DNA of 64,000 nt from NCBI GenBank assembly GCA_023159155.1, contig JAJNNX010000045.1, positions 420,764-484,763 on the forward strand, read 5' to 3'. Positions 24,402-37,068 of this stretch are shown in pieces. The notes beneath the pieces are model-generated. The model searched no databases. It was not told the origin of the DNA and was given only the letters and a program-made list of their open reading frames with translations. This stretch comes from Ustulina deusta (taxonomy: Eukaryota > Ascomycota > Sordariomycetes > Xylariales > Xylariaceae). Each line of letters starts with the position of its first letter. The first letter of the stretch is position 1. A program made the position numbers and the translations under genes.

Positions 24402-27400
24402 CGCAACAGTGGGAAGGTTGATCGCAGAGCTCGAGGTCGATGGGGGAACCGGCTGGCTGGGGGAGCTTGGGTTGTTGCTTGCGAGAAACAAGACGGGCAG
24501 CCAATGAGGCGGAGAAGTGGTACGACAACACACTGCCGTTGCGGATGTACCTCAATGGTGCCAGCACTTAGGTCAGGGATGCAGTGAAGTGACAGATGAA
24601 CACGACATTCCAGACAGGGCAGGGGGCTCGATGCAGCAGGCAGACGAAGAGGCCGTGGCGGGTCAGTTGGTCGGTGGAATGGCGGTATCGAGATTGCCGA
24701 GCTTCGAGAAGATGGATATATGAGATTGGCTGATGGGGATCCCTGCGACGGTGTTGCAGGGAGGAGAAAAGAGGAATCGGACGATGGGTGGATCGGCCAG
24801 GACAAGTAATTGCTCTGGCAAAAGGGAGGTGTAGTGTAAATTATGAGATGGAGATATATGTATATGCGTATATGTGTATATGTATGGGTGTGTGTATATA
24901 TCGGCAAGCAAGACGGGGAGCAGTGCTGGGAGGAGAGATGGATATCAAACTAATAATAGCTGATGCCGGTGTTGTGTTGCCCGTCGATCGACTAACGCCA
25001 ACTAACCGGCCGCAGGTCGAAGCTCGTTGTTGAGCCTGAACCGCTGTGGACCAGATGTATGTAGTAGTAGGTACCTGCGCAGGTAGTATTCTTTAGAAGA
25101 CGGCCATGTGCAACATCAGCGTATAGCCACGGTCACGTTCCTGCGCCCATCCTCTCGCCGACATTCGAGCAGAGAGGAGCATCAATAGACGGCGAGTCGA
25201 GCATCCATTTGAAGACGAGAAAAAAAAAATAGTGACCGAATCTGGGATTGCGAGGGTCGAGAGGTGGGGCGGCCAGGGCCATTCAGGGACATTTGCAGTA
25301 CGGTGCTGCTGGTACAGGGCATCGACTCTGCACCCATGCTCTGCACCGTCGTGCGTGGGGTCATAAATGCTTATTACAGTGCCCCGACAGGATTCTGTCA
25401 GTGGCTGATACCTACTAGTATTCCAGATGACCCCGCCATCCCGCCACCCCACCACCATCCCCCTCGCTCGGTACACGCTGGTTACCCTGGCGTATCAGTC
25501 AGTCGACAGCTCACCTCCTTCCAGCTCTGGGCGTCGTCGCCATATTGCTTGCGCATACGCAGTCGGTGGGTATTACGATACCGGACAAGGGAAGGTTCGA
25601 TAGCGACGATCCAAGCTACACTCACTATTTACAGTAGTCTGCTTGGTCTGGTCTTGTCTAGTCCCTGCAGTGCTGCAACTATCTACATACTTATCTAATA
25701 AAGAACTGATTGAGCAATTAATTCACTGTACAGGCCGTTTCAACCTTCACCACTACTTACTATCTACCTCTAGATACTATCTAAATATCACTACCTACTA
25801 GTATGTAGTACATGGCATAGCCAAGAGTCGACTGCTGACGACTGCAGAAGCAACCAGCGACACGGTATACGTCTTCGAGATACCTACTAGTACCTACACA
25901 CATGTTGCCGCCGTTCCCTCCTGTAGTGTAGCAGAGACCGACCATCCGCGTCGCGTCTTGGCCCATGGTAGCATGGACGTGGCAAAGGCATGCCACCTGT
26001 CTTGCATTGCATAAACGATACACACTATCAGCAACCCACGGCATTGCATCAAGAACGCCCGCCTTTTCCCCCGAGCCAAGCCAATCTAATCTGTCCTTGG
26101 TGTTTGGCCTCTCGCCCTGCCGCCAAGGGACCCATCGGCTCCATGTTTCTCTGTTTGCTCCTCCTCGGGAGATGGACGCTGATGCTACCCGTCGCTTGAT
26201 GCTCGCCGGCACTGCACGAACCACGACACTCGACTGCTTCACGCTTGTTTGGCCATGTGGTCCGTCTGGTTCGGGTGCACACGGCCTCGTACCATTGCGT
26301 GCGTACCACGCTCACACTAGCTCGCCGTTTATCCCACCTCCTTTTTTTAGATGCTGCCTCTTGTAACATTGCAAAGCGCCCGTTGGTGACATTTTGCCTT
26401 CCTCCGTGATGCAGCATGACGAGTTTGTATGCACAACATCCGCGACCCAACGTCCCACTAGCTTCGTCGCCGTCTGATCGCGGCTATAGAAGGCATTGGT
26501 TGTTGACTGGCCGGTGGAACGTGATATGTATTAGGTAATCGGTACCTCTCGTACCGCCAACTACCTACCCTCATCGGACGGACCTGTTAGATATCCTGGC
26601 CGCGAAGATGAAATGTGATCTGGGGTACTTAGGGCATTTGAGTATATCAAACTACACGAAATACCATTACAAATAAGCTGTGCGACCGGCCTTTCTCTCA
26701 GTCCCCTTTCCAACCGTATACTCGAGCAAAAATCAAACGAAACGTCGAGGTCTGCTAAACAGTTCGAGACTTGAACTCTGCCACCCAAGATTTCTTAGTT
26801 CGCCTTGCTAATTCTCTAGGGAATGATCCCGGTGACTTAAAAGGTAATTCCGGTGGGCAGTGAAACGCTAGATCTGGTTCACCGGGTCCAACTGACGAGA
26901 GCTTATGAACAGGGCAGAGAATGAGGGAAATGCGTGTTGACTCCTTGCAAGAGGAGTAATTGTGTTGTGGAATTATCTAGTGTTCCATACGCATGTGTGT
27001 ATATCTTCATGTAGGTACAGGATTGATCTCCAAAAATCGCGCGGTCAACGTGGGTTATTCATGACCCTTTCAACTACTCCCATGGTTCCTCAACGTTGCT
27101 TCCACCGTTGCTTCCACCGTTGCGAACACATCCTATCGTACAGCCTCCACGTTGGAACATTCGACAAGACATGGCGTAGCATGAGAGCAAGGTTTTGATT
27201 ATATAGCTAAAGTTGCGGTCAGCTAGAGTCAGCCACAGCCGTCAATGGAATCGGAATCAGCCAGCTATATTCAGCATGTACATGTGGTGTCGAAGTGCAG
27301 AGCAAATTATAGGCACGTGAATTATCTCTCCAATGATGTCTGAGGCAAAGGCCTAAGCTACATAAAACGGAACTAAGCAAGCTTAATATCCTAGGAATTG

Positions 27401-27621
27401 GATAGGTGTTTAATTGTAAAATTGGTTCAATTCCACAATAGTCGCCGCAAACCAACGACGCCAAAATTCATATCAAGACCAACTTTTTTTATCAGGTTAT
27501 TCGATCCTCCTTCTGTCGTAATGTCTATGAGAATCGCCATACAATTAACGCGCATGTTCGTATCCTCTCTGCCGAACCCTGTCATTTATCTGTTCTTGAG
27601 ATTATTAAGGTAGCGCTATTG
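24402..27621. other. Gene-free intergenic region
   Basis: 3.2 kb with no supported gene. Seen: alternating purine-pyrimidine TATATG/TGTGTA sequence at 24851-24902, an A-run at 25221-25229, and a 12-bp tandem repeat at 27094-27124. The left part is the AVL9 promoter side. Frames such as 25264-25698 lack protein-like composition or homology that I can see. Confidence 0.55.
27094..27124. repeat. 12-bp tandem repeat, about 2.6 copies
   Basis: Unit CGTTGCTTCCAC is present twice perfectly, followed by CGTTGCG. It is a small local duplication in non-coding DNA. Confidence 0.85.
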
Positions 27622-30600
27622 TTATCTCCACGCACTTAGACCAGCCCATGGATCGTGTGGTTGCTGCTGCTGCTGGGTAGGCCTGGGGGCGGCATTATTT
27701 GTTCCAATATTTTGTGGCCCGCCATACTGATATTCTTGTTGGTGTTGAGGGTAATGGATAGTCTGTTGCGGTCCTAACGGAGGCGGCCCAGGTGGAGGTG
27801 GAGGCGGCACAAAACCGGGAGGAACGAATTGTTGTGGCTGCTGTCCTTGCGGGTTTCCGTAGGTGCTGTATTGGTTAGATGAGAATGATGTCTGGGTTGG
27901 TGGCGGCGAGGCTGGTCCTCTACCAGAAACGCCAAGTCCGAAGCTAGTTTGTGTTGCTGGAGGGGATACCGGCCCAGGATTGCGTCCCCAGTTACTAGGG
28001 TTGTAGGTAGCTTGTCCATATTGTTGGTTACTTTGTTGCGGATTTGGAGTATAAGATTGCTGGGGCGCGGGCGTGTATGTGCTGTTCGGCGGGGGACCGG
28101 AGAAGCTAGGGTAGTTGGCTTGATTAGGTGGAGGAGAGGTTGGGACCTGATAGTGGCCGGCAAAGTTGGTTTGAGGATACCGGGGAGCATTGTTGAAGGA
28201 GAGCGGCGTAGGTGTTGGCCGTGATGACACTGCGTTGGGGGACGGCGAAGAATGGTTGGGATCGACGGACATGCGCTCCATCAGTCCACGCAGCCTCTCA
28301 CGCTCCATCTCAGCTTGAGAGCTTTTGTTCACTGCCCTTTCCTGCTCGATCTGATTGAGTAATTGGGCTCCTTCCGATCTCCTGTTATTAACGAATGTCT
28401 CAACATTCTTCTCAAGACTCTCCACAGTCTCTTTCATTTCGCTGTACCAATTCTTCGCGCTCTGTAAACCTGACTCGAGATCTAGAAATTCTTGGTATGC
28501 CCTCTTGTATCTGTTAACTACAGAATTCCTTTGCCTCTGAATGGATTCATATTTGCTTTGCTCCGCTCGCACACGCTTATCCTGAAGAAGGCTATTGAAC
28601 GATGCTGTCAACTCTTTCATCAACGCGGATTGCTTGTGATTCGCCTGCAAAAGACGATTCTGGTGTGGTCGGAACTTCTCTAATTCAGACTGGAACAACT
28701 CATTTTCAAAAGCCGATATCGCCTTTTTGTTCAAAATCAATATTTGAGAGATATCGTCGTTATGAACCTAATATCACTGGTCAACAAAATTTGTATGTTA
28801 AGCGAACACGGGAAATTTACCTTTTCTTTGAGATCTTTCAACACTTGATTGCGTTCCCTCTTTACAAGATTCAGCCTTTTGAGGATATCCTCAACTCGGC
28901 TGATTTGTTGCGCAACACTTAGACTCCCATCCTCGAAGTCGGCATCTAGTAGATTCGGCTGCTCAGTAGCCGGACTATTCGAGCTACTCGATTTGGCTCT
29001 GATTTTGCGAACTGCGTTTTGAAAAAGAGCATCAACCTCACCGAGCTGGGCCGCTTGTCGCATCTGTTCGATATCAGTCTCATTTTGTCTGAATTTCGCA
29101 TACAGTTGCCCATCGCTCCTCGCCGCTTCGTCCAATGCCTCCTTGTAATTGCGTATGTTGCCTCTCAAAGTCGAGGTGAGCCGTGAGCTAGGCTGCTGCG
29201 TCCATTCGCCCTCGTACTTCGATCTCATCTTCTCACATACACTCTCCTCCATGTCCAACTGTTTCGAGCACCGGTCCAAGACTGTCATGATCGCCTCTTT
29301 GTCTATGCCTAACGTATCGAATATCGATATCGGATTTTCGTGCCCCGCAACGTCGTCACACCAGGTCCTAAAATCCTCGTCGGGTAGTATATCTTGATCG
29401 ATTCCGCCTTTCAACACTTGCAAAGCGCCCGGCAGTCTAAGGTAATCCAAGCTTGCTGCCATTTCGCTGTTGGCTGAATCTACCCTCTCGGTCTCTGCGC
29501 GCACTAGCTTCGCCTTCTCCTCATCGTACAAGCTCGCGGATTCGGTCACAGCGAAAGGGACGATTTTGGCGAATAAATCTGGTCCTGTAATTCGTTGTAT
29601 GTCTTGGCCAGCATACAGCTCGTTCACGGGAATTGGCTTTGCCGCTGGCAACTTGGGTACAACAACTAAAGCAGCCTCCGCGGGTACTGGTTGATGATAG
29701 ATATAGTCGTTATCCTTTATCAAGCTCTTCAGCTTGTCTTGTATCGTTGTCAAATTTCGTTTTGTAATTTCCGCGAGTATTAGACCCGTATCAGAGCTGA
29801 GATTGGCGCTCGGTGACGGCGAGCTCGGAAAACTGCTAGCTAGCTTATTTGCCTCCTTTGCTTGTATTTCAGCTGCAGTTAGTCTCGCAACGGCAATGCC
29901 GTATGAGTTTGCATCTTCGTCTGCCAGGGCCTGGTAATACTGTGCGTTGGCGCTCATTAGGCCGGCTTTAATCTGTAAGCGGATTAGAAACCACAAATTC
30001 CACTACTTTTTTCTTCCATAGATATACAGGAGTACGCAACATACTTGGGTGAACAGAAGCCAAATTTTCTCGAAAATAGCGTTGTTCACGTTGTCTTGGA
30101 CACCCTCGAGTGCCTGTTGATATAGGTACGCGGCTTGGCTTGACAGCTTTGCTAACATGCCAACCTTCTTCTGGTCCGCAACTTGCTTCTCCAGGAAAAC
30201 CTCTTGAGCCTGTGCCAGCATTATCGATATCAGAGTCTTGACGGTGTCCCTACTCAAATCTGACGAGGGCGCATGTAGGAAGTTCTCGTTTATATATGTA
30301 AACATGCCGGCAGAAGCTTGGAAGGAGTGATAGGCCATCTTCAGGCCAGACTCTTCAGAGCGGGCTTGTACGGCGGCATGACAAGACAAAACGGCGGAGA
30401 TGTTGAATATGATAGAGGCTTTCTCAAAGGCTAGCGAGTATTGCGAGGTCAACTTGTGGGTAAAGGCGTCGGACCTATGCAGCAAAGTCAGGATATCGCG
30501 CAACGACACAAAGGAGGATTGCTCGTACCATGTAAAGGGGATCTTGATGTGTTGCTCATCGACGGGGAAGCGCAGATCTAGCAGCTCTAGTTGGCCGTAA

Positions 30601-30806
30601 TACCTGTACAGCAGATCCCTCCCAGCAGTGCTGTCTTTCCCGGCCCCCCTCATGTCCTGTCGCAACCGGTTGAGGGTAGCGCATTCTTCGGCGTAACGTT
30701 CAGGGTCATCTCCGTACGTGTCTCTGATGTATTTCTTGAGGGGCGTAATCCAGTCAATCTCGGCGGTGATCTTGAGAGGCACCGACAGCATCGGCGTTTG
30801 CGTCAT
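27622..30806 (-). CDS. BRO1: BRO1 / Vps31 ESCRT-associated vacuolar sorting protein
   Basis: Four exons: 30529-30806, 30045-30474, 28821-29972 and 27622-28767, giving 1001 residues. Seen: BRO1 domain over about 1-385, opening LKKYIRDTYGDDPERYAEEC with LNRLRQDMRGAGKDSTAGRD, LLYRYYGQLELLDLRFPVDE and TSQYSLAFEKASIIFNISAV. A helical V-domain covers about 400-760. The Pro/Gln/Tyr-rich tail has PPPPPPGPPPLGP and ends HDPWAGLSAWR. The first intron (30475-30528) is 54 nt, so it can be read through in frame; splicing joins FTW to SDAFTHK, as in other BRO1 proteins. The other introns are 72 and 53 nt. Known: Bro1 binds ESCRT-III (Snf7) on endosomes and recruits the Doa4 deubiquitinase. The N-terminus fits Bro1 rather than its relative PalA/Rim20. 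Confidence 0.93.
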
Positions 30807-33257
30807 AATGGATAGATCTTGGTTGGCAAGAACACAAGACGGGCGAACTGAGAGCTTGCTAGCTCGTAGAGGTCAGTAGTTGGGGTCCCTAGGCTATGTC
30901 CTCGCAGCTGTCAGAGGTTTCGGTGTTCCTTATACGGATCGTGGGTAAGGAGCTACACGTATGAGATGTGGCGGAAGTGGTCGGAGGTGGGGTCGGATGT
31001 GACGATGCCTGTCTTCGTGGTAGTGGAGATAAGTGGTTTCTGCCACGGTGTCTCAAGTCGTAAAGCGTAAGCTGTCGCAAAGCTTCTTCTGGGTTCAAGA
31101 CCTAGTTTGCCAGTGGTATCTCGTGCTGCCGCCGATGGAAGACTGACCAGAGGGCGGAAAGGAAGCAAAGTGACATGCAAAAGCGGGTTACGTGCAGAAG
31201 GAGATAGACGAGATAGGCTAGGTATCCGAGAACGAGACTGGACGAGTGTTGGGGGATGGCGATCAGCAGTCAAGTCAGATGACGCATGGAACCGCGCACC
31301 AAGCAGCGCGTTTATGAATCGCTACGGGAGATAGTCGGGTCCATAATCACGGGACAGTGGGAGGCAAGGGTCGGGCAGCAGAGGCCGGGACAACCTTGGT
31401 CGGAGGAACGAGATTGTATGGGATTGGAGTTGTTGGGTTATGCTGTAGCCGCCGTTGGATGTCTTAGGCGCCTCTCGTAGCAGTCTTGGGTAGCACGTAG
31501 CTTAGCTTAGTGTCCCGTCACCTTAGGCTGCTTAAGCACCTTAGGTAAACTCCTGTAGGTAAGGTAGGTAGGTAGAACGAATGGCGGGGTAAGGTACATT
31601 ATGCTACACCAGTATAGTAGTGTAAGTATTCCGAAGAGTGTATGGGCAATGGAAGTGACTAACACGCCCGTCTAGGGTACCTGATCATCCCTTTCCAAGA
31701 CTAGTGACATCCAATTTCTACCAAGTATTAATTCAGACAGGATGCTGACATGGAAGCGCCAACCCCACCCCTCTTTGTCATATCTTAGGTAGGAGGTACA
31801 TAAGGTAGTACCTACACTACATAATAGATAGGTTTGGTACCTATCTAGATAATGAGTACCTCTAGGTTATAGCCCGAGGGGGTATATCAACGCCAGCAAC
31901 CGACTATTCCGAGTTGAAATCAGCGGTGGTGTGCATGGTACTAGGCAAATTTTAAATAAGAGACCACGAGGAAGCCTACCTACCTGTCGTACCTACCTTA
32001 GGACATCTGGGAAACCCCCGAGGTAGCCCCTCCCACTTAAATAGGTACCTATGTATACACTAGAAGCTATCCCTACCTATAGTTTGCAGTCTTCCCTATA
32101 AAATGTGATAACAGTGGAAGTACATGTAAGACTCCCGCGGTCGATCTCGCGCAAAAGCACCAATAATGAAGTCTAGAACGTACCTAGACCTAGTCAAGTC
32201 TCGCACATAGTCTAGACACCAGAAGCTATGCTCACATTACGGCCGGGTATGCTCACTCACCTGTCAACCATTGGTCCACAGCAAAACTTAGATGCAAGGT
32301 GACCAGTATTCGAGAACGCCTCTAGGATCAACCATTGGCTTGCGAGCTTCATGCCAAGTCTCAGGATTTCTAGTACCTAGTCTACGTTAGGCCCGTCCCT
32401 ATACGCCTCTTCAGCACCGACTGTAGGTTAGATACGTCTCGACAGAGTCGATCGCCTGCGCCGTGACCCTTGGCAGACCGTGCTGTTGGACCGGAGAAAC
32501 GCGACGAGGACGGTACCAATGGAATCGCGTGCGCCTCCGGGCCGCTTCCGAAAAGGGATGTCCCTTGCAGATACTGGCTCCCAACTTTTGCGCTTCAGCA
32601 GAAGGCTTGTCCATTATCTGCATGTACGACATCGCACCAAAGTCTTTCTCCATCCAACTTGGCTCAGCCCAGCCCAGTTAGACGGGCGGCCGTTTCTGCG
32701 GCCATCTGTGAGATGCCCAACCTCATCGCCATCATATACATACATAGTAGTAGCTTCTGCATAACATGCATTAGCATCCTCACTTAGGACAAGGTTACCC
32801 CTCTCGAAGCCGTAACCTGGGACCTAGAGTCCATGTAAGTTTACATCGCCACGAGGAGACAAATTAGTTAGATTGTATTACCGTGTCTTTGGATGAGGAG
32901 AGTGGCCTTCAACATACCGCGATAGCTACGGTTGCGAAATGCTACATCAAGTACATTGTCTAATTAGTATACAAGCACCGAAATACAACTCTAAACAGTA
33001 TTTCCAAGAGACCTTCCGTCAAGGGTCTCGTCGACAGCACCATTCATGAGATTGCCGCACGGCTAGGCGATCAGAGAGTCTAATTTCACTATACCTAGGT
33101 CCGCTCGATCAACACCGCCCCATGCATTGGCCAGTTACTACTGTGCCTCCATTCTAAAGTAGCAAAAACATGTTTGTACAGTGGGTATCAATCTGGCCCT
33201 GTAGATATGATACATGATGTTCAGCACGCTGGATATTTCAGACTTGGTCTCGGTTGA
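30807..33257. other. Gene-free intergenic region rich in CCTAGGTA motifs
   Basis: About 2.4 kb without a supported gene. Seen: many short palindromic or near-palindromic motifs of the ACCTAGGTA/GGTACCT type at 31545-31580, 31785-31870 and 31975-32060. The right part (32400-32700) has one open stretch per frame but no protein-like features. The left edge is the BRO1 promoter side. Confidence 0.55.
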
Positions 33258-35005
33258 CTAGTCTTTGGGGTTCTTCGGCTTGTCTTCTGGTTTCTTCTCT
33301 TCTGTACTCGACGTTCCTGTCGAATCGCGATGGGCAGGATGGTTAGTCAGATTGTGCCACATGGATTTCAGGAATCCCTCACTCCTGTGCGTCGCTGGGT
33401 CGTCATCCTTCGTTGCGACTCTAGGTCCTGAAGATGAATCCGTAGTCCCGGACCTAATGTACTCTTCGTTAGTCATCGGGTTTATTTTCTGTGCTGTTGA
33501 GGTCTTGTACTTACTCTGGCATCTTGATATTCATAATTCTCTTAGCCGTCTTGTCACCCATCTCATTAGCTAGCATCTCCATGAGTGTGCGCTGGCTTGC
33601 GGAAAGGTACTTGGGCATCGCTACGCGGAATTCGACCCGGAGGTCACCAGTCGCCCAACGTCGCGAGCCTATCTGCTTCATTCCCAGACCGGCCAAAGTC
33701 ATTTTGTCTCCCGTGTTTGTGCCTGTCGCCACCTTGACGTTCACCTCCCCGTCTAATGTGGGAATCGTTACTTCTCCGCCCAACATGGCTGTCGTTACGG
33801 GAATATTCGCCGTGTACAAGATATCCGAGCCTGCGCGCTTGAATTTCGGGTCGGTTGCGACTTTCACCACGACATAGAGATCTCCTCTGGCTGTTCGGGT
33901 GCCAGGAGGAGCCATACCCTCGGTAATAGGTGCATCTCCCTCACCATCTAATCGAAGTTTCATGCCATCCTCAATACCTGCAGGAATGTCGATAACGAGG
34001 GTTTTGTGGCTTTTGACTGCGCCATCTCCGCGGCAAGTCCTGCACTCCGATCCTCGGGGGGTCTCTAGACCAGTGCCTTGACAAGTGGAACAAGTCGAGG
34101 CCATCTGGAAGCCCCCTGTCATGAAATGTACCTGGGTGCCTGAACCGCCACATGACCTGCAGTCGCTTCGTTTGGTTCCAGGTTTCAAGCCGCTTCCAGA
34201 ACAGGTATGACACGTAACCATGGGATGTATCGAAATCGATTTGCTTGTGCCCTTCGCTGCCTCCATGAATGATATCGTTGTTTGCACTTCTATCTTCTCT
34301 CCAACCAAAATCTCTTCTGCAAAAGGGTTTTTACCGCGACCACGACCGCCGCCCGCGCCGAACGGACTACCCCGACCACCTGAGAAGGCATTGAACAATT
34401 CTTCGAAGTCAATACCAGACCCAAAGCCGCCCCCAGCGCCAAAGCCTGAAAATGGCCCACCTTGGCCAAAGGGGCTACCACCATCTGGATGAGGTGCACC
34501 ATTCTGATCGAAACCAGCGGCACCAAACTGGTCATACTGTTCCTTCTTCTTCGGATCGGACAGGATTTCGTATGCCGACTGGATCTCACTGAATTTGTCC
34601 TTGGCTGCTGGATCCTTGTTCGTGTCGGGGTGGAACTTCTTCGCTAGCCCGTAATAGGCTTTCTTGATCTCGCCAGCTGATGCAGATTTTCCGACTCCAA
34701 GGGTTTTGTACGGGTCCTTGGCGGCGAGGGCGCTTGATGTTGCGTGGAATGACTGCACAGTTGCTGTAGTTAGCTTCGGTACATAACCAAGTACGCAAGC
34801 GAGAGACACCCACCCGTCTTGGGACTGGCGCGTGACACGATGGTCGAGCAAGCGGCTTCCCGGGTCGTTTTGCCAGATATGAAATTGAGCTACTCGGGGT
34901 TCTGCGCTGTCGCAGATTATTCCGTAACCGTTGTCTTCGGCACATCTGGGCTGGGGAGAGCATGCGCGACGGCAGCAGAGCCTTTGCGAACACACCGGAA
35001 TTCAT
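33258..35005 (-). CDS. MDJ1: MDJ1-type mitochondrial DnaJ (Hsp40) co-chaperone
   Basis: Three exons: 34814-35005, 33515-34752 and 33258-33453, giving 541 residues. Both introns are 61 nt. Seen: an Arg/Ser-rich presequence (about 1-67) without acidic residues, ending RRSFHAT. The J-domain starts at KDPYKTLGV (76-84), with HPD at 105-107. A Gly/Phe region spans about 141-205. Four zinc-finger repeats follow: CHTCSGSG (245), CRSCGGSG (262), CSTCQGTG (285) and CRTCRGDG (301). C-terminal substrate domains and a charged tail with [12 protein letters not shown] complete the chain. Known: type-I DnaJ proteins stimulate mitochondrial Hsp70 (Ssc1) in matrix folding. Splicing removes a frame that reads through intron 1. 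A possible heat-shock element lies 0.26 kb upstream (35269-35280). Confidence 0.93.
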
Positions 35006-36435
35006 CTTGAGTATCCGTAATAGACAGAAATAGTAATATAGTCGGCAGAGAAGCCTATGACATCGCTCAAGCGGGATGGACCGTCCCCAATAGGGCGGGG
35101 AATTGCAGGGTTAACAGACAAGAATGGATTTGTTGATGGGAGGAAGCATTCGAATGTCTGATTTCGATACAATGACGCTCCAACTTTTTTTCTCACGACT
35201 AGCGCGAACGCCAAGGCCAGTGGCTCCAGCAAGCTTGGCCAAAGCCCAACGGAATACCGAGCAATCGGGAAGCTTCTCGACTCGAGCCGACTAAGTGCAA
35301 GATTTGCTATCGGCGTTTAGATAAGATAGGTCTGCAAGACAGAACACCTATCTACACGTAGATATTGCAGGTGTGAAGAATAGGGCATCTAGGTACCTAG
35401 GTAGGTACTTACCTCTATCCGAGGTAGCAAGTACCTAAGTATCCCTGTTGTGGCCTCCAGATCACCAGCTGGACAGCCAAGTCATACAAAAGCGAAATTC
35501 TTTCTTGGGCTCGATACTGTATGCTTTGTCACTTCAGACGATTCTCTACAGTATATCCATATCCCGGTATCTCTGCGTGAGGTTCTCGACGCAGACATCC
35601 AGGACATAGTCGAATCATTGGGATAATACGCATATGCACAACCCCACACTAGGGACCGTATGCCGAAAACCATTCAACATTTACATCGCTAAGTACTAGC
35701 CGCATACAGCGTATGTACTCCCCAGTGATACAGACTCGGTAATCCATTAGACTTGTTTGGCATATTGAAAAGATAGAAATGTGGCTAACGATTCCAACAC
35801 AGCATACTTTATCCATGTGGATGGTACCAATGGCTCTGATCCCCCGCCACCAACTAGGAGCCGTCGATAAGCGAGAAATGTGTGTGCTCCTCATCTCCCT
35901 TGTTGCTATGGGAGATAATCTATTTACCGAAACAGGAAGTCGTTTAACTTCACGCTAGACCAAAATCATGTTAAGTGGTTTGACCTGCATTTTGCCAATC
36001 CGAACGAGAAAACAATATGTTTACTTATGTGCAAAAATTGTATTCCGAAAGAGATTTTGAATACGTAGCCATTGCACTGTAGCTAAGTACACGGTATCTC
36101 TTATAACATTAGAACACAGACCAAATTTCCCTTTCCATTGCGTATATAAAAAAAGAAAAAGAAAAAAAAACGTGCGAGAGAGTCATGAATTCATCGGTCC
36201 TAGTCCTCCCTGTGTGAGCGAGGATCCGCTAGCCGCCTAAAACTCCATATGAAAATGCAAGGTGGAGGTAACAACGTTTGTGTATGCTTCCATCCAAATC
36301 AACCCAGAAAGCCGACTTGGATTCCCATGACGTATATGTGCGTATATGCATGTGTGATCATCCAGTAGTGACACAACCCAGGCACTCAAATATTTATAAT
36401 CCATTATTTGCAACATATATATGCTGAAGCGGGCC
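35006..36435. other. Intergenic region with MDJ1 promoter
   Basis: 1.4 kb between MDJ1 and the Sap30-like gene's 3' end. Seen: a heat-shock-element-like site at 35269-35280, CCTAGGTAGG motifs at 35393-35408, and an A-rich run at 36148-36170. No gene is supported. Confidence 0.55.
35269..35280. promoter_or_regulatory. Possible heat-shock element upstream of MDJ1
   Basis: The sequence GAAGCTTCTCGA fits the nGAAnnTTCnnGAA pattern of a heat-shock factor site for two perfect units and most of a third. It lies about 264 nt before the MDJ1 start codon. A DnaJ gene is a plausible target of heat-shock factor. The call rests on one short match, so chance is possible. Confidence 0.35.
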
Positions 36436-37068
36436 TCAAGGGAGAGGAGAGGAATGCGGTGCCTCTTTATTCCTTCTGGGTTTAGCAACGCCAGGATTCC
36501 TCACTTTGTGCAAGAAGTCAACAATGGCATCGTTCTCCTGGATGCCGACACCATTGAAATGTCTTCGCACAGCCTTGGTGAGGTCGTCTTTGCTCTGGCG
36601 GCGGAATTGTGCTCGTCGCGCCATCGTGGGAGATTGCAGGCCGACGCAAGACTGCGACAAAACCCAGTAGCGATACGAGGAAGAGAAGGCAGTCGGTGTG
36701 TCGAGTCGATGTTCACGGCGGTACCCGTGCAGGACGTCACGATCGAAGGTCGACCACTGAAGCTGACGAGAGAATGAAGGTTAATACGAGGTCGGCCAAG
36801 ACATGCTGCTCACAGCTATGGGAGACACATTGCCATCATGCTGACTTACCCCTGGAGCAACCGGCTGTGGCACAGGCACTGCTGTCGTTGTTGCCGAGCC
36901 TTTGGCAGACGTTGCTTCTTTTAATTGCGAGCCTGTCGAGCTGGCCACACGCTGTAGCTTGCCATTGGTCTTATGGGTGTCCTTGGGGGCGTGGCCATTC
37001 CGCTCCTTGAGGCTCGCTGTGTCCGACTTCGCGTCGTCGTGGTTCGCTTTCGACTTGGCCGGCGGCAT
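36436..37068 (-). CDS. Sap30-like Sin3-binding subunit of histone deacetylase complex
   Basis: Two exons, 36850-37068 and 36436-36762, give 181 residues. Seen: a Lys/Ser/Ala/Thr-rich disordered N-terminus (1-73), then the domain WSTFDRDVLHGYRREHRLDT, PTAFSSSYRYW, SPTMARRAQFRRQSKDDL, AVRRHFNGVGIQENDAIVDF and LHKVRN, ending in a basic tail. Known: this is the Sap30 Sin3-binding domain, which docks on Sin3 in the Rpd3/HDAC complex in the nucleus. The intron (36763-36849) has donor GTAAGT. Two acceptors 6 nt apart (CAG at 36763-36765 or 36757-36759) both keep frame and differ by the two residues LQ. The gene lies head-to-tail after MDJ1 on the same strand, with no functional link evident. Confidence 0.8.

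Noticed and set aside
24374..24907. 177-codon frame antisense to intergenic repeats
   Set aside because: His/Thr/Tyr-rich N-terminus comes from TATATG/TGTGTA simple sequence, and the rest is Pro/Ser low complexity across the AVL9 promoter.
25264..25698. 144-codon frame
   Set aside because: No recognisable domain, no consistent splice partners, and overlaps an equally long antisense frame.
26745..26785. tRNA T-arm-like sequence (GTTCGAGACTTGAACTCTG)
   Set aside because: It is a short imperfect palindrome; no D-arm or anticodon arm lies at proper spacing on either strand.
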